Origin: Acidimicrobiia bacterium
GTDB lineage: Bacteria; Acidobacteriota; Terriglobia; Bryobacterales; Bryobacteraceae
DNA length: 64,000 nucleotides
Assembly (NCBI GenBank): GCA_016871315.1
Contig: VFZE01000014.1
Coordinates: 56,473 to 120,472 of the forward strand
Direction of reading: 5' to 3'
A program made the position numbers and the translations under genes. Of the stretch, positions 1 to 9,006 are shown piece by piece. How positions within the stretch are numbered: position 1 is the first letter of the stretch; every line of letters starts with the position of its first letter. Under the pieces are notes generated by a model, which saw nothing but the letters and a program-made list of their open reading frames with translations, was not told the DNA's origin and did not search any database.

Positions 1-2
1 GG

Positions 3-170
3 GGCAAGCCGGCCGTATATATCCAACGCGGCGCTCAATTCCAAATGATCGAAATTGAAGTGGGCAAGCGTAACGAAAACGATCTGGTTGTGGTCAAAGG
101 ATTAAAGGAAGGCGACGCGGTTGCGATGGAGAATCCTGTCGAGGCAGCCAAGCGCGCCAAGAAGATTTAG
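3..170 (+). CDS. C-terminal end of an HlyD/MacA-type periplasmic adaptor (partial)
   Basis: The window opens inside this gene; only the last 55 residues are visible, ending at a TAG. The segment GKPAVYIQRG followed by IEVGKRNENDLVVVKGLKEGDAV is the usual C-terminal membrane-proximal beta domain of RND/ABC periplasmic adaptor (membrane fusion) proteins, with the typical 'V..GL..GD.V' turn. It lies 48 bp upstream of a second adaptor gene in the same direction, so two adaptors probably belong to one efflux operon. Its start and length cannot be judged here. Confidence 0.75.
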   Translation, partial: GKPAVYIQRGAQFQMIEIEVGKRNENDLVVVKGLKEGDAVAMENPVEAAKRAKKI

Positions 171-218
171 TGAAAACAGGGCTCGGCATACGGGCCCGGC
201 ATCAGAGTTGAGAATCCC

Positions 219-2330
219 ATGAAGAAGATACTTCTCCGCATTTCCATCGTGCTGGTCATCGCCGCGGTGGCCTGGGGAGGCTACACGGCCTACAAGAAAA
301 TCCCTCAGGCGCGCCAGCAGCAGATTCCCACCACCAAGGTCCGGCAGGGCGACGTGATCGTCAAGACATTCGCGCGCGGCGAACTGCGCGCCGTGCGTTC
401 GGCGTCGCTGTTTGCTCCCAACCTGTTCGGCACCGTGCAAGTGACCAAGCTGGCCTCGCTGGGCTCCTTCGCGCGGGAGAAGGACCTGGTGGCCGAATTC
501 GACGATTCCGAGCTGCTCAGCCGGCTGGAGGAGAAGGAGCTCGAGATCGAGCAGATCGACGAGCAGATCAAGAAGGCACGCGCCGACCTGGCTATCCGCA
601 ACAACCAGGACCAGGTGGAGCTGATGACGACGAAGTACTCGGTCCGGAGAGCGGAGCTCGAGGTGAAGCGCAATGAGCTGATCTCGGCGATCGATGCCAA
701 GCGCAACCTGCTGACGCTCGAGGAGTCGCAGCGGAGGCTGAAGCAGCTGGAAAGCGACATCATCAGCCGCCGGCAGTCTGCCGAGGCTGAACTGGCCGTA
801 TTGCAGGAGCGGCGCAACAAAGCCGTGCAGGAGTTGAACCGGGAAAAGCAGCGGCTGAGCCAGGTGAAGCTGCTCTCCCCGATGAGCGGGCTGGTGGCGA
901 TCCGCCAGAACCGCGGGTCTGGCTTCATGATGATGGGCCAGCAGCAGCCCGACATCCGGGAAGGTGATCAGCTGCAGCCGGGCATGCCTGTGGCCGATAT
1001 TCTGGACCTGTCGGAGCTGGAGGTTGTGGCCCGCGTGGGTGAGTTGGACCGCGCGAATCTGACCGAAGGCCAGGACGTGGTGATCTCGTTGGACGCGATG
1101 GCTGACAAGACCTTGCAAGGCAAGATCAAGTCGATGAGCGGCACTGCCAGCGCCAACATTTTCTCTTCGGATCCGGCGAAAAAATTTGACGTCGTCTTTT
1201 CGATCGACATGAAGCAATTGTTGAGCGCACTGGGCGCCAGCGAGGTGCAGATTGCAAGAGTTCTCGCCACCGCGGAAGCCAACCGCAAACGCGGGCCCAT
1301 CGCCGGGGCTAATCCGGCGATGGCGATGATGGGAGCGATGGGCGGCGGATTGCCGGGTGGCGCCGCCATGATGGCGATGGGTGGCGCCGGTGGCGGCAGT
1401 GGAGCAGCTGGCGCGATGATTCAGTTTCGCGGCGGTCCCGGCGGCGGTGAAGGCGGCGGTCAGGGCGGTCAAGGTGGTGGCCAAGGCGGCCCCGGTGGTG
1501 GCGGCGGCTTCCGGATGGGAGGCGGTGGCCAAGGCGGAGCCGGAGGCGGTTTCGGCGGGATGACCGACGAGCAGCGCACCAAAATGCGTGAAGCCATGCA
1601 GAAAGCCCTCGGCGGCAAGAACATGCAAGACCTGTCACCGGAAGAGCGGCAGGACGTTTTCACGAAGATGCAGGCGGAATTGCAGAAGGCCGGCATCACG
1701 ATGCCCGGGCGCGGCGAGCGTAAGGGCGGCGAAGGCAAGGCCGGTGAAGGCAGAGGCGGTGAAGGCGGAGAAGGCCGGCGCCAACGCGGTGAAGGCCAGC
1801 AGAAAGGTGAATTCGCCGGAGAAGGTGGAGGGCGTCGCGGTGGTGGTGAGGGTCCGCAGGGCGGCGGCCCCGGCATGGGCGGCCCTGGCATGTTGATGGG
1901 TATGGGCGGCGGCGGCCAACAGTTTACGTCGAAGGACATCGAAAACGCCAAACTGCCTCCCCCTCCGGAAGAGGACGATCAACTGGAAGTGCTGTTGCGG
2001 CCAGGCCTTCTCGCCGATGTCGAGATCATCGTCGAGAAAATACCGAACGCCATTCACGTGCCTGTCCAGGCCGTGTTCGAAAAAGACGGAAAGAGCATTG
2101 TGTACGTCAAAGAAGGTACGCGGCTGGCGGCCAGAACCATCAAGCCGGTGAAGCGGAGTGAGTCGGTGATGATCGTCTCCGAAGGGGTAAAACCGGGAGA
2201 AGAGGTGGCGCTGATGGATCCCGACGCCAAACCCGGCGACAAGAAGGGCGGCGAAAAGGGCGGAAGCAGCGGTGGCGGTGGCGGCGGAATGCCGATGAGC
2301 ATGCCCGGCGGCGGAAGGAAGGGAGGCTGA
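219..2330 (+). CDS. HlyD/MacA-family efflux periplasmic adaptor with large Gly/Met-rich insertion
   Basis: 703 residues, far longer than usual adaptors (350-450). An N-terminal membrane anchor (about residues 4-22) is followed by the first lipoyl/barrel strands, a long coiled-coil hairpin (about 95-215, rich in E, K, Q, R) and a barrel segment. Residues about 365-448 are almost pure Gly/Met/Ala, 448-495 form a charged helical stretch beginning MTDEQRTKMREAM that recalls the LTxxQ repeat of Spy/CpxP proteins, and 495-567 are again Gly/Glu/Arg-rich. The adaptor fold resumes (LLRPGLLADVEI) before another Gly-rich tail. The gene ends 3 bp before the permease gene, so it should act with it and with the TolC protein, bridging inner membrane and outer membrane channel. 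Substrate unknown; the Met clusters allow metal binding, which is inference. Confidence 0.88.
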   Translation: MKKILLRISIVLVIAAVAWGGYTAYKKIPQARQQQIPTTKVRQGDVIVKTFARGELRAVRSASLFAPNLFGTVQVTKLASLGSFAREKDLVAEFDDSELLSRLEEKELEIEQIDEQIKKARADLAIRNNQDQVELMTTKYSVRRAELEVKRNELISAIDAKRNLLTLEESQRRLKQLESDIISRRQSAEAELAVLQERRNKAVQELNREKQRLSQVKLLSPMSGLVAIRQNRGSGFMMMGQQQPDIREGDQLQPGMPVADILDLSELEVVARVGELDRANLTEGQDVVISLDAMADKTLQGKIKSMSGTASANIFSSDPAKKFDVVFSIDMKQLLSALGASEVQIARVLATAEANRKRGPIAGANPAMAMMGAMGGGLPGGAAMMAMGGAGGGSGAAGAMIQFRGGPGGGEGGGQGGQGGGQGGPGGGGGFRMGGGGQGGAGGGFGGMTDEQRTKMREAMQKALGGKNMQDLSPEERQDVFTKMQAELQKAGITMPGRGERKGGEGKAGEGRGGEGGEGRRQRGEGQQKGEFAGEGGGRRGGGEGPQGGGPGMGGPGMLMGMGGGGQQFTSKDIENAKLPPPPEEDDQLEVLLRPGLLADVEIIVEKIPNAIHVPVQAVFEKDGKSIVYVKEGTRLAARTIKPVKRSESVMIVSEGVKPGEEVALMDPDAKPGDKKGGEKGGSSGGGGGGMPMSMPGGGRKGG

Positions 2331-2333
2331 CCA

Positions 2334-3593
2334 ATGGCGGGTGGACTGTCCGGCGTACTGCCTGAAATTTACATGGGGCTCACCAGCCTGCTGGTGCATA
2401 AGCTCCGCAGCCTGCTGACGATGCTGGGAATGATCTTCGGCGTCGGCGCCGTGGTGGCCATGTTGTCGATCACCGCGGGCGCGCAGAAGGACATCATCGC
2501 TTCCATCGATCTGCTAGGTGTCAACAATATTCTGATCGAAGCCAAGGAGGCCGTGGACCGTAATGAACTGCAGGCGCGGCGCACGATTTCCCCGGGGCTG
2601 ACCTTCCGCGACTTCCGCGCGATTGCGGAGAACGTTCCGGGCTTGGCGGCGCTGACACCACGCAAGCGGTTCAAGCCGCTGAAGGTGATCCCGAAGACCG
2701 CGAATGAGGCGCCGACGCTGATCGGCGTCGAACCTTCTTACCTGGAGATCCAGAGTTTGAAGATTGTGGAAGGCCGATTTTTTACCGAACAGGAGAACCG
2801 GGATTCGATTCCGGTCTGCGTGCTGGGTGAAACGGCAAAGGTGAACCTGCTGGGCTACGACCCGGCGGTGGGAAAATTCGTCAAGGTCAACGACACGTGG
2901 CTGGAAGTGATCGGGGTTCTGGCGCCCCAGGCAACGGCCGACTCGGAGGTGGAAGGCCTGGAGGTGGTGAACCGGAACAACCTGGTGATCAGCCCTCTGA
3001 ACACCGTGATGCGGCGGTTTGAGGACAACAACAGCTACCTCAAGGACGAGATCGACGGCATCTATATCAAGGTCAACAACGGGACCGATTCGGTGGAGAC
3101 AGCGGGCGTGGTAACGGCGATTCTGGCCGCCACGCATAAGGATGCCGGCGATTTCACCGTGGTGGTTCCGGCCGGACTCCTGGAACAAAAACGCCGGACC
3201 TTGAACATCTTCAACGTCGTCATGATTTGTATCGCGGGTATTTCGCTGCTGGTGGGAGGCATCGGTATCATGAACATCATGCTGGCCACCGTGCTGGAGC
3301 GGACTCGCGAGATCGGAATCCGCCGCGCCATCGGCGCGCGGCAGGCCGACATTGTCCGGCAGTTCCTGACCGAAGCGGTGCTGATTTCGATTCTCGGCGG
3401 CTCCATCGGAATCGCCTTCGGATTCAGCCTTTCCTGGGTGATTGCCGCCGCCGCGGGATGGTCGACGGTGGTAACCACCTCATCCATCGCGGTCGCCTTT
3501 ACAGTCTCGGTCGGAATCGGGCTGATGTTCGGCATCTACCCCGCCGTTCAGGCTGCTAAACTCGATCCCATCGAAGCGATTCGCTACGAGTAA
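2334..3593 (+). CDS. MacB-type ABC transporter permease (FtsX/MacB core)
   Basis: 419 residues with the MacB_PCD plus FtsX layout: one N-terminal transmembrane helix (LRSLLTMLGMIFGVGAVVAM), a long periplasmic domain (about 55-280), then three C-terminal helices. The conserved GIGIMNIMLATVLERTREIG segment after the second helix is typical for MacB/LolC/FtsX permeases. It lacks a nucleotide-binding domain, so a separate ATPase is needed; none follows, so it is probably encoded upstream of the window. It sits between adaptor and TolC genes. MacB-type systems export peptides, lipopeptides or macrolides by mechanotransmission; the substrate here is not deducible. Confidence 0.92.
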   Translation: MAGGLSGVLPEIYMGLTSLLVHKLRSLLTMLGMIFGVGAVVAMLSITAGAQKDIIASIDLLGVNNILIEAKEAVDRNELQARRTISPGLTFRDFRAIAENVPGLAALTPRKRFKPLKVIPKTANEAPTLIGVEPSYLEIQSLKIVEGRFFTEQENRDSIPVCVLGETAKVNLLGYDPAVGKFVKVNDTWLEVIGVLAPQATADSEVEGLEVVNRNNLVISPLNTVMRRFEDNNSYLKDEIDGIYIKVNNGTDSVETAGVVTAILAATHKDAGDFTVVVPAGLLEQKRRTLNIFNVVMICIAGISLLVGGIGIMNIMLATVLERTREIGIRRAIGARQADIVRQFLTEAVLISILGGSIGIAFGFSLSWVIAAAAGWSTVVTTSSIAVAFTVSVGIGLMFGIYPAVQAAKLDPIEAIRYE

Positions 3594-3604
3594 TCAAATC
3601 AACC

Positions 3605-5269
3605 ATGCGTAACCGACATTTTGCCATCCTTGCCTTGGCGTGCGCGCCACTGGCGGCTCAGCAGCTATTGCCAGTGCCCAGTTTTCCCAAGGGCGACTAT
3701 TTCCGGGCGGGTTTTTCCGGCCCTTCCACGCCGAGAGTGGAGTTGCAGCCACCGGTCCGCCTCTCTGACTTCGTGGTGGACGGCAAGCTGGAAATCTCGC
3801 TGCGTTCCTACCTGGAACTGGTTCTTGCCAATAACACCGAAATCCAAATCCAGAAGCTTTCCATTGAGATTCAACGGAACGCGATCACGCGTGCTTTTGC
3901 GCGGTTCGATCCGGTCCTTACCGCCGGCTTTCGCGCCACGCGCACGACGACGCCGACCAACGACGTGCTGGCCGGAGCGGCCACGCTGAGCCAGTTGACG
4001 CAGCCCTACAACCTGGGCTACCAGCAGATTCTGGAAAACGGGACCACGGTAAACGTCGGTTTCAACGGCGTGCGGCAGACCACGAACAACTCGTTCGCCA
4101 CATTCAACCCGTCGCTGACGGGCAACTTCGCTTTCAACTTCACGCAGCCGCTGCTGCGGGACCGCGGAGGGTACATCCAGAAGCTGCCGGTGATGGTGGC
4201 GCGCAGCCGCTTCCGGCAGAGCCAGTACCAGATGCAGGACCAGGTAATGCGCCTTTTGCAGCAGGCCGAGCTTGCGTATTGGAGCGTGATCGAGGCGCGT
4301 GAGGCGTTGGTGGTTCAGGAGAAAGGTCTGGCATTGCAGCAGGCGCTGCTGGAGCGGTCGCAGCGCGAACTGCAATTGGGCGCCATATCCGCATTGGAAA
4401 TCTATCGTCCGCAGCAGAGCTATGCGAGCTCAGAGATTCAAGTGACGCAGGCCCGCTATCGGTTGCAGCAGGCCGAGGACGTGCTGCGCAGGCAGATGGG
4501 CGCGGACTTGAATCCCGATTCCCGGAATATGCCGTTGCAGCTGACAGAGACCGTGCTGCCGCCCGCGGATGACCGTCCCATCGACAAGGAAAGTCAGGTA
4601 GAGACTGCCTACCGCAGCCGGCCGGATTTGAGGTCCACGTTGCAGGCTCTCGACATCGACGACCTTAACTACAAGCAGGCGAAGAACGCCTACCAACCGG
4701 ACCTGTCGCTGACCGGGAATTACACGGCCACGGGCCGCGGCGGCGTGTTCACCCAGCGGACCAACGTGTTTGCCGGTGACGGTTCGCGTAGCACGGTGAC
4801 GAGCATTATCCCCGGCGGTTTCGGAGATGCGCTGAGCCAGGTGTTCGGGTTTGACTTTCCGATCTACGGTTTCAGCCTCACGCTGCGGCTGCCCTTGCGC
4901 GACCGGCGCGCGGCCGCGGACCTGGCCGACGCACAAATTAGCAAGCGGCTAAACAGCCTGCGCGCGCGGAGCGTGGAGCAACAGATCCGGCAGGAAGTTC
5001 TGAACGCGGTCACTCAGGTGGAGAACAGCCGGGCCAGCGTACGGCTGGCGCAGGTGGCGCTTGATTTCTCGAAGAAGAACGAAGAGGCCGAACAGAAGCG
5101 GTATGACCTGGGCGTCACGACGATCTTCTTCCTGCTGGACGCGCAGACGGCGCTGACCAACTCCGAATCGAATCTGGTTACCCAATCGGTGCAGTACCGC
5201 CGCAACCTCCTCAATCTGCTTCGCACGACCGGACAGCTGCTGGAAGAGCGCGGCGTGGTGATCGAGTAA
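3605..5269 (+). CDS. TolC-family outer membrane efflux protein
   Basis: 554 residues with an N-terminal signal peptide (MRNRHFAILALACAPLAA) and two OEP repeats. The long helical parts (for example EAREALVVQEKGLALQQALL and QQIRQEVLNAVTQVENSRAS) and the C-terminal DLGVTTIFFLLDAQTALTNS motif match TolC-type channels. It begins 11 bp after the permease and closes the operon. Its role is the outer membrane duct of the tripartite pump. Confidence 0.9.
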   Translation: MRNRHFAILALACAPLAAQQLLPVPSFPKGDYFRAGFSGPSTPRVELQPPVRLSDFVVDGKLEISLRSYLELVLANNTEIQIQKLSIEIQRNAITRAFARFDPVLTAGFRATRTTTPTNDVLAGAATLSQLTQPYNLGYQQILENGTTVNVGFNGVRQTTNNSFATFNPSLTGNFAFNFTQPLLRDRGGYIQKLPVMVARSRFRQSQYQMQDQVMRLLQQAELAYWSVIEAREALVVQEKGLALQQALLERSQRELQLGAISALEIYRPQQSYASSEIQVTQARYRLQQAEDVLRRQMGADLNPDSRNMPLQLTETVLPPADDRPIDKESQVETAYRSRPDLRSTLQALDIDDLNYKQAKNAYQPDLSLTGNYTATGRGGVFTQRTNVFAGDGSRSTVTSIIPGGFGDALSQVFGFDFPIYGFSLTLRLPLRDRRAAADLADAQISKRLNSLRARSVEQQIRQEVLNAVTQVENSRASVRLAQVALDFSKKNEEAEQKRYDLGVTTIFFLLDAQTALTNSESNLVTQSVQYRRNLLNLLRTTGQLLEERGVVIE

Positions 5270-5290
5270 AGCCCGCTCTTAGGCGATAAT

Positions 5291-5304
5291 GGGAGTGGTC
5301 TCCC
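5291..5304 (+). promoter_or_regulatory. Hairpin covering the purine-rich leader just before mutL
   Basis: GGGAG-TGGT-CTCCC is a perfect 5-bp stem with a 4-base loop, ending 4 bases before the mutL ATG. The GGGAG arm is the only Shine-Dalgarno-like sequence near this start, so the hairpin could mask it. It might instead be a weak terminator for the efflux operon, but no T-run follows. Confidence 0.35.
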
Positions 5305-5308
5305 GCCG

Positions 5309-7228
5309 ATGGGCCGTATCCGTGTCCTTTCCGACGTAGTCGCCAACAAGATCGCAGCCGGGGAAGTCGTCGAACGTCCCGCCTCCGTCGTCAAGGAGCT
5401 ATTGGAAAATTCCCTTGATGCCGGCGCGACGAGTGTGCGCATTGAGGCGGAAGCAGGCGGACGCCGCCTGATCCGCATCACCGACAACGGCTGCGGAATG
5501 CTGCGCGATGACGCGCTGCTGGCATTTGAGAGGCACGCCACCAGCAAGCTGAGCGACGTCAAGGACCTGCTGTCGATTTCGACACTCGGGTTTCGCGGCG
5601 AGGCGCTGCCGTCGATCGCCTCCGTGTCGCGGCTCACGCTGGAGACGAGGGCGCCTGAGGAGACCACCGGCTCGCGCGTCGAGATCGCCGGCGGGAAGAT
5701 CCTGCGCTGCGATGAGGCGGCACTGGCAAACGGCACCATCATCACCGTGCGCGACCTTTTCTTCAACGTTCCGGCGCGGAAGAAGTTCCTGCGATCGGAA
5801 CAGACCGAGCTGGCGCATATCGCCTCGCTGGCCACGCACTATAGTCTGGCCTATCCGGACAAGGCCTTTGAGTTGCGGCATAACGACAATGAGCTGATCA
5901 GCGTTACCCCGGCGGGCACGATGCGGGAGCGTGTATTTCAGGTGTTCGGCTCGCAGACGCTCGATGAGTTGGTGGAACTGGGCGAGCTGAGGAGAGAAAT
6001 GCCGTCCGATGATGATGCCGGGAACCGTCGCATCATTTTGCGTGGCTTTGTTTCTGGTCCGCAAGTGCAAAAGAACAACCGCAATGCCATCTTCCTTTTC
6101 GTCAACGGACGGCTGATCAAGGACCGGCTGCTGCAGCACGCGCTGAATGCCGCCTACCACAACCTGATCCCGCCGAGCGCCTATCCATTCGCCCTGCTGT
6201 TTGTCGAATGCCCCTGCGAAGAGGTGGACGTGAACGTGCATCCGTCGAAGACGGAGGTCCGGTTCCGGCGCGGCTCCTGGGTCCACGATTTTGTCCGCGA
6301 TTCCATCCGCGACGTTCTGATGAGGCAACGGCCGGTGGCGGCGGTTCCAACCTCATCCGCGGCGCGCGCGCCGGCGCAGCCGGGCGCCGGGTTGCCGTAT
6401 TCGGAATTCACGCAGGGGATTGAGAATCTTCACTTCCGGCAATCAGATGCGGAGGCGCCCCGGGAGGCGCCGGTGGAACAGCTGCCGCAGTTCACGCTGC
6501 GTCAGCCTGCCCCGCACAATCCCCGCCTCGATTTCGGCGCGCCGCTGGTAGAGCCCGTGCCGCCGCCGGTGCGGCAGACTAGGATTCCCGACACGCACGG
6601 GCCATTGCCTCCAGGGCTGGCCGAGGAGCCATCGCCGAGCCTGGAAGTTCTCCAGGACCTGCGGCCGATCGGCCAACTGCATGACAGCTTCATCGTGGCG
6701 GCCGGGCGCGACGGGCTGTGGATTATCGATCAGCATGTGGCGCATGAGCGCATCCTGTTCGAGAAGGTGCTGCGCCAGATGGCTGCGGGGATGGTGGAGC
6801 GGCAGCAGCTGCTGATGCCGATCCTGGTGGAGCTGACGGCCCCGCAGCAGGTGGAGTTCTCACGGATCGCCGCGGAGCTGGCGGCGGCGGGCTTTGAAGT
6901 GGAGCCGTACGGGCCGCGGACGATCGCGGTGAAGGCAGCTCCGGCCGATGTGAGCCTGGGCGAGATTGAACGGGTGCTGTTCGAGATCCTCGAGATCGCC
7001 GATAAGGAGCTGCGCAACGCCAGCTTTGAGGAGGTCCGGCAGCAGATGGCGGCCTCCATTGCATGCCGGGCGGCAATCAAGATCAATACGCCGCTCGATG
7101 CACATAAGATGCAATGGCTGGTGGATGCGCTGTCGGCATGCCAGTTTCCGATGAGCTGCCCGCATGGGCGGCCGATCGCGCTGCGCTATGCGACGAGGGA
7201 GATTCTGAAGGCGTTCCACCGCATCTGA
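5309..7228 (+). CDS. mutL: DNA mismatch repair protein MutL
   Basis: 639 residues, normal for endonuclease-type MutL. The N-terminal GHKL ATPase shows all motifs: ELLENSLDAGAT, DNGCGM and LGFRGEALPSIASVS. After a proline-rich linker (about 345-440) the C-terminal domain holds DQHVAHERILFE near residue 475, matching the DQHA(x)2E(x)4E metal-binding endonuclease motif with A changed to V, and CPHGRP near 617. This predicts a nicking MutL as in organisms without MutH. No mutS is nearby. It converges on guaA with one base between the stops. Confidence 0.96.
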   Translation: MGRIRVLSDVVANKIAAGEVVERPASVVKELLENSLDAGATSVRIEAEAGGRRLIRITDNGCGMLRDDALLAFERHATSKLSDVKDLLSISTLGFRGEALPSIASVSRLTLETRAPEETTGSRVEIAGGKILRCDEAALANGTIITVRDLFFNVPARKKFLRSEQTELAHIASLATHYSLAYPDKAFELRHNDNELISVTPAGTMRERVFQVFGSQTLDELVELGELRREMPSDDDAGNRRIILRGFVSGPQVQKNNRNAIFLFVNGRLIKDRLLQHALNAAYHNLIPPSAYPFALLFVECPCEEVDVNVHPSKTEVRFRRGSWVHDFVRDSIRDVLMRQRPVAAVPTSSAARAPAQPGAGLPYSEFTQGIENLHFRQSDAEAPREAPVEQLPQFTLRQPAPHNPRLDFGAPLVEPVPPPVRQTRIPDTHGPLPPGLAEEPSPSLEVLQDLRPIGQLHDSFIVAAGRDGLWIIDQHVAHERILFEKVLRQMAAGMVERQQLLMPILVELTAPQQVEFSRIAAELAAAGFEVEPYGPRTIAVKAAPADVSLGEIERVLFEILEIADKELRNASFEEVRQQMAASIACRAAIKINTPLDAHKMQWLVDALSACQFPMSCPHGRPIALRYATREILKAFHRI

Positions 7229-7229
7229 C

Positions 7230-8987
7230 TTATTCCCATTCGATGGTGGCGGGCGGCTTGTGCGTGAGGTCATGGAAGACGGCGCAAAGGCCTTCCGCGT
7301 TCAGAAGCTCGGAGGTCATGCGGCTACGCAAAGGCTCCTCCATCTTGACCGCCTGCGCGGTCATTCCATCGACGGAGTGTATAGGGCGCAGGACAACGGA
7401 GTCAGGCCGGTCGAGCGTGCCGCAGGGAATCAGGATCACGGGGAATTGCCAGACTTTGGAGTCGAAGCCGGCCTCGTGACTGAGGCGGCGCACGATGGCG
7501 TCGGCGCGGCGCAGGCGGTGAAGCCGCTCCGGAGTCAGGCCGGCCGCAACGACGCTCATCCGCTGGATCGGCGCATGGGCGCCCGATTGAGCGACTACGC
7601 GGTTGATGTTCTGGAGGCGGTTGACGGTGACCGTAGCTCGCGCAAACATCTCCTCGTTCCATCCGGGGTTATCGAGCACGAGAACGGCGCGGTAGGTGCG
7701 CGAGTCGCCCTGCACGCCCACGGTCTGGACCGGGATCATCCAGCCTTCTGGGAGTTTCTCGACCGGGGCGGTCTGTTCGGCGCAGAGAAGGCGGATGGCG
7801 AGCGCCGGGCCGGGGAAGGGATGGCGGTCCAGCAGTTCGTCGGGCAGGCCGAGTTCGCGGCCGATTTCGCGCACTTCGTCCTTGTAGAAAGAGGTAAGAG
7901 GCTCAATGATACGGTTGGATTCGATGAGCTTCTGAATGCCGGCGACGCGGTTGTGATGAGTCTTGATGAGGTCGGCCTGCGCGGTGCCGCCGGATTCGAT
8001 GGTATCGGGATAGATGGTTCCCTGCCCGAGTATCCAGTCGCCGTCCAGGTAATGACCTGACTGCAGCACGGTCTCCTGGACGCGGACAAACTGCTCGCCG
8101 ATGATGTGGCGCTTCTGTTCCGGGTCCCAGACGCCTTGCAGGGCGTCGAGGAATTGGGCGCCGGCGTCGACGATTTCGACACCAAGCGAGTCGCGCACAA
8201 ACTCGGTCTCGGCCTCGCGCATAAGCCCGGTGTCGACGTAAGCGCCGCGGACACGCTCGGGACCGAGGGCGCGGAGGCAGAGGCGGTAGGCGACCGAGGA
8301 GTCGACGCCACCGCTGACGAAAAAGAAGACGTTGCGGGCGCCCGTGGTCTCGCGGATTTTCTCCTCCAGCAAGTCGAGTCTGCCGCGCGGGTCCCAGTCC
8401 TTCCTGCATTCGCAAATCGAGAAGAGGAAATTCTCGAGCACCTGCATGCCGCGCGGGGTGTGGACAACCTCAGGATGGAACTGGACTCCATAAAGCCGGC
8501 GGGCCGGGTCGCCGATGGCGGCGATGGCACACGTGTCGGTGCTGGCCAGCACGTCGAAGCCGGGCGGTGGCTTCTCCACCTGGTCGCGATGGCTCATCCA
8601 GACAGGCTCATCGGCGCCGAGGCCCTGGAACAGCCCGTCGCGGACGGAGACTTGCAGCGTGGCATGGCCATATTCGCCCTTGTCGCCTTTTCGGACAGAG
8701 CCGTTCAGCAGGTAGGCCATCAACTGCTGGCCGTAACAGATTCCAAGGACGCCGGCGCCCAGATCGAACAGCGCCTTGTCGACCGAGGGGCTGCCCGGTT
8801 CGTAGACGCTATTGGGGCCTCCGGAGATGATGATGCCCTTGCGGCCGGTCAGGGTTTCCGCCGTGGCGTCCGAGGGCCTGACTTCCGCGTAGACGCCCAA
8901 CTGGCGCACGCGTCTGGCGATGAGATGGCAGTATTGGCCGCCGGCGTCGAGAACGGTGATTTGTGGCGGCGGGGCGTCTTCCCTCAT
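7230..8987 (-). CDS. guaA: GMP synthase (glutamine-hydrolysing)
   Basis: 585 residues, slightly longer than the usual 510-530. It converts XMP to GMP using glutamine and ATP. The class I amidotransferase domain has Cys84 in GICYGQ and His171/Glu173 in QFHPEV. The ATP pyrophosphatase loop SGGVDS is at 225-230 and the C-terminal dimerisation domain ends in the family signature KPPATIEWE. The RHPFPGPALAIRLL segment is the expected XMP-binding region. The ATG follows directly after the S41 protease gene on the same strand, with a gap of about 20 bp. Confidence 0.96.
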   Translation of the reverse strand: MREDAPPPQITVLDAGGQYCHLIARRVRQLGVYAEVRPSDATAETLTGRKGIIISGGPNSVYEPGSPSVDKALFDLGAGVLGICYGQQLMAYLLNGSVRKGDKGEYGHATLQVSVRDGLFQGLGADEPVWMSHRDQVEKPPPGFDVLASTDTCAIAAIGDPARRLYGVQFHPEVVHTPRGMQVLENFLFSICECRKDWDPRGRLDLLEEKIRETTGARNVFFFVSGGVDSSVAYRLCLRALGPERVRGAYVDTGLMREAETEFVRDSLGVEIVDAGAQFLDALQGVWDPEQKRHIIGEQFVRVQETVLQSGHYLDGDWILGQGTIYPDTIESGGTAQADLIKTHHNRVAGIQKLIESNRIIEPLTSFYKDEVREIGRELGLPDELLDRHPFPGPALAIRLLCAEQTAPVEKLPEGWMIPVQTVGVQGDSRTYRAVLVLDNPGWNEEMFARATVTVNRLQNINRVVAQSGAHAPIQRMSVVAAGLTPERLHRLRRADAIVRRLSHEAGFDSKVWQFPVILIPCGTLDRPDSVVLRPIHSVDGMTAQAVKMEEPLRSRMTSELLNAEGLCAVFHDLTHKPPATIEWE

Positions 8988-9006
8988 TCCCCCGGTCCGT
9001 CCGCGG

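Noticed and set aside
1380..1560. GGCGGT-type short repeats that could be mistaken for a CRISPR or satellite.
   Set aside because: They are irregular glycine codon runs in the adaptor, with no constant spacing.
102..1628. 508-codon open frame on the minus strand opposite the efflux adaptor.
   Set aside because: His/Gln/Leu-rich composition and no motifs; a shadow of the GC-rich adaptor, which has full family features.
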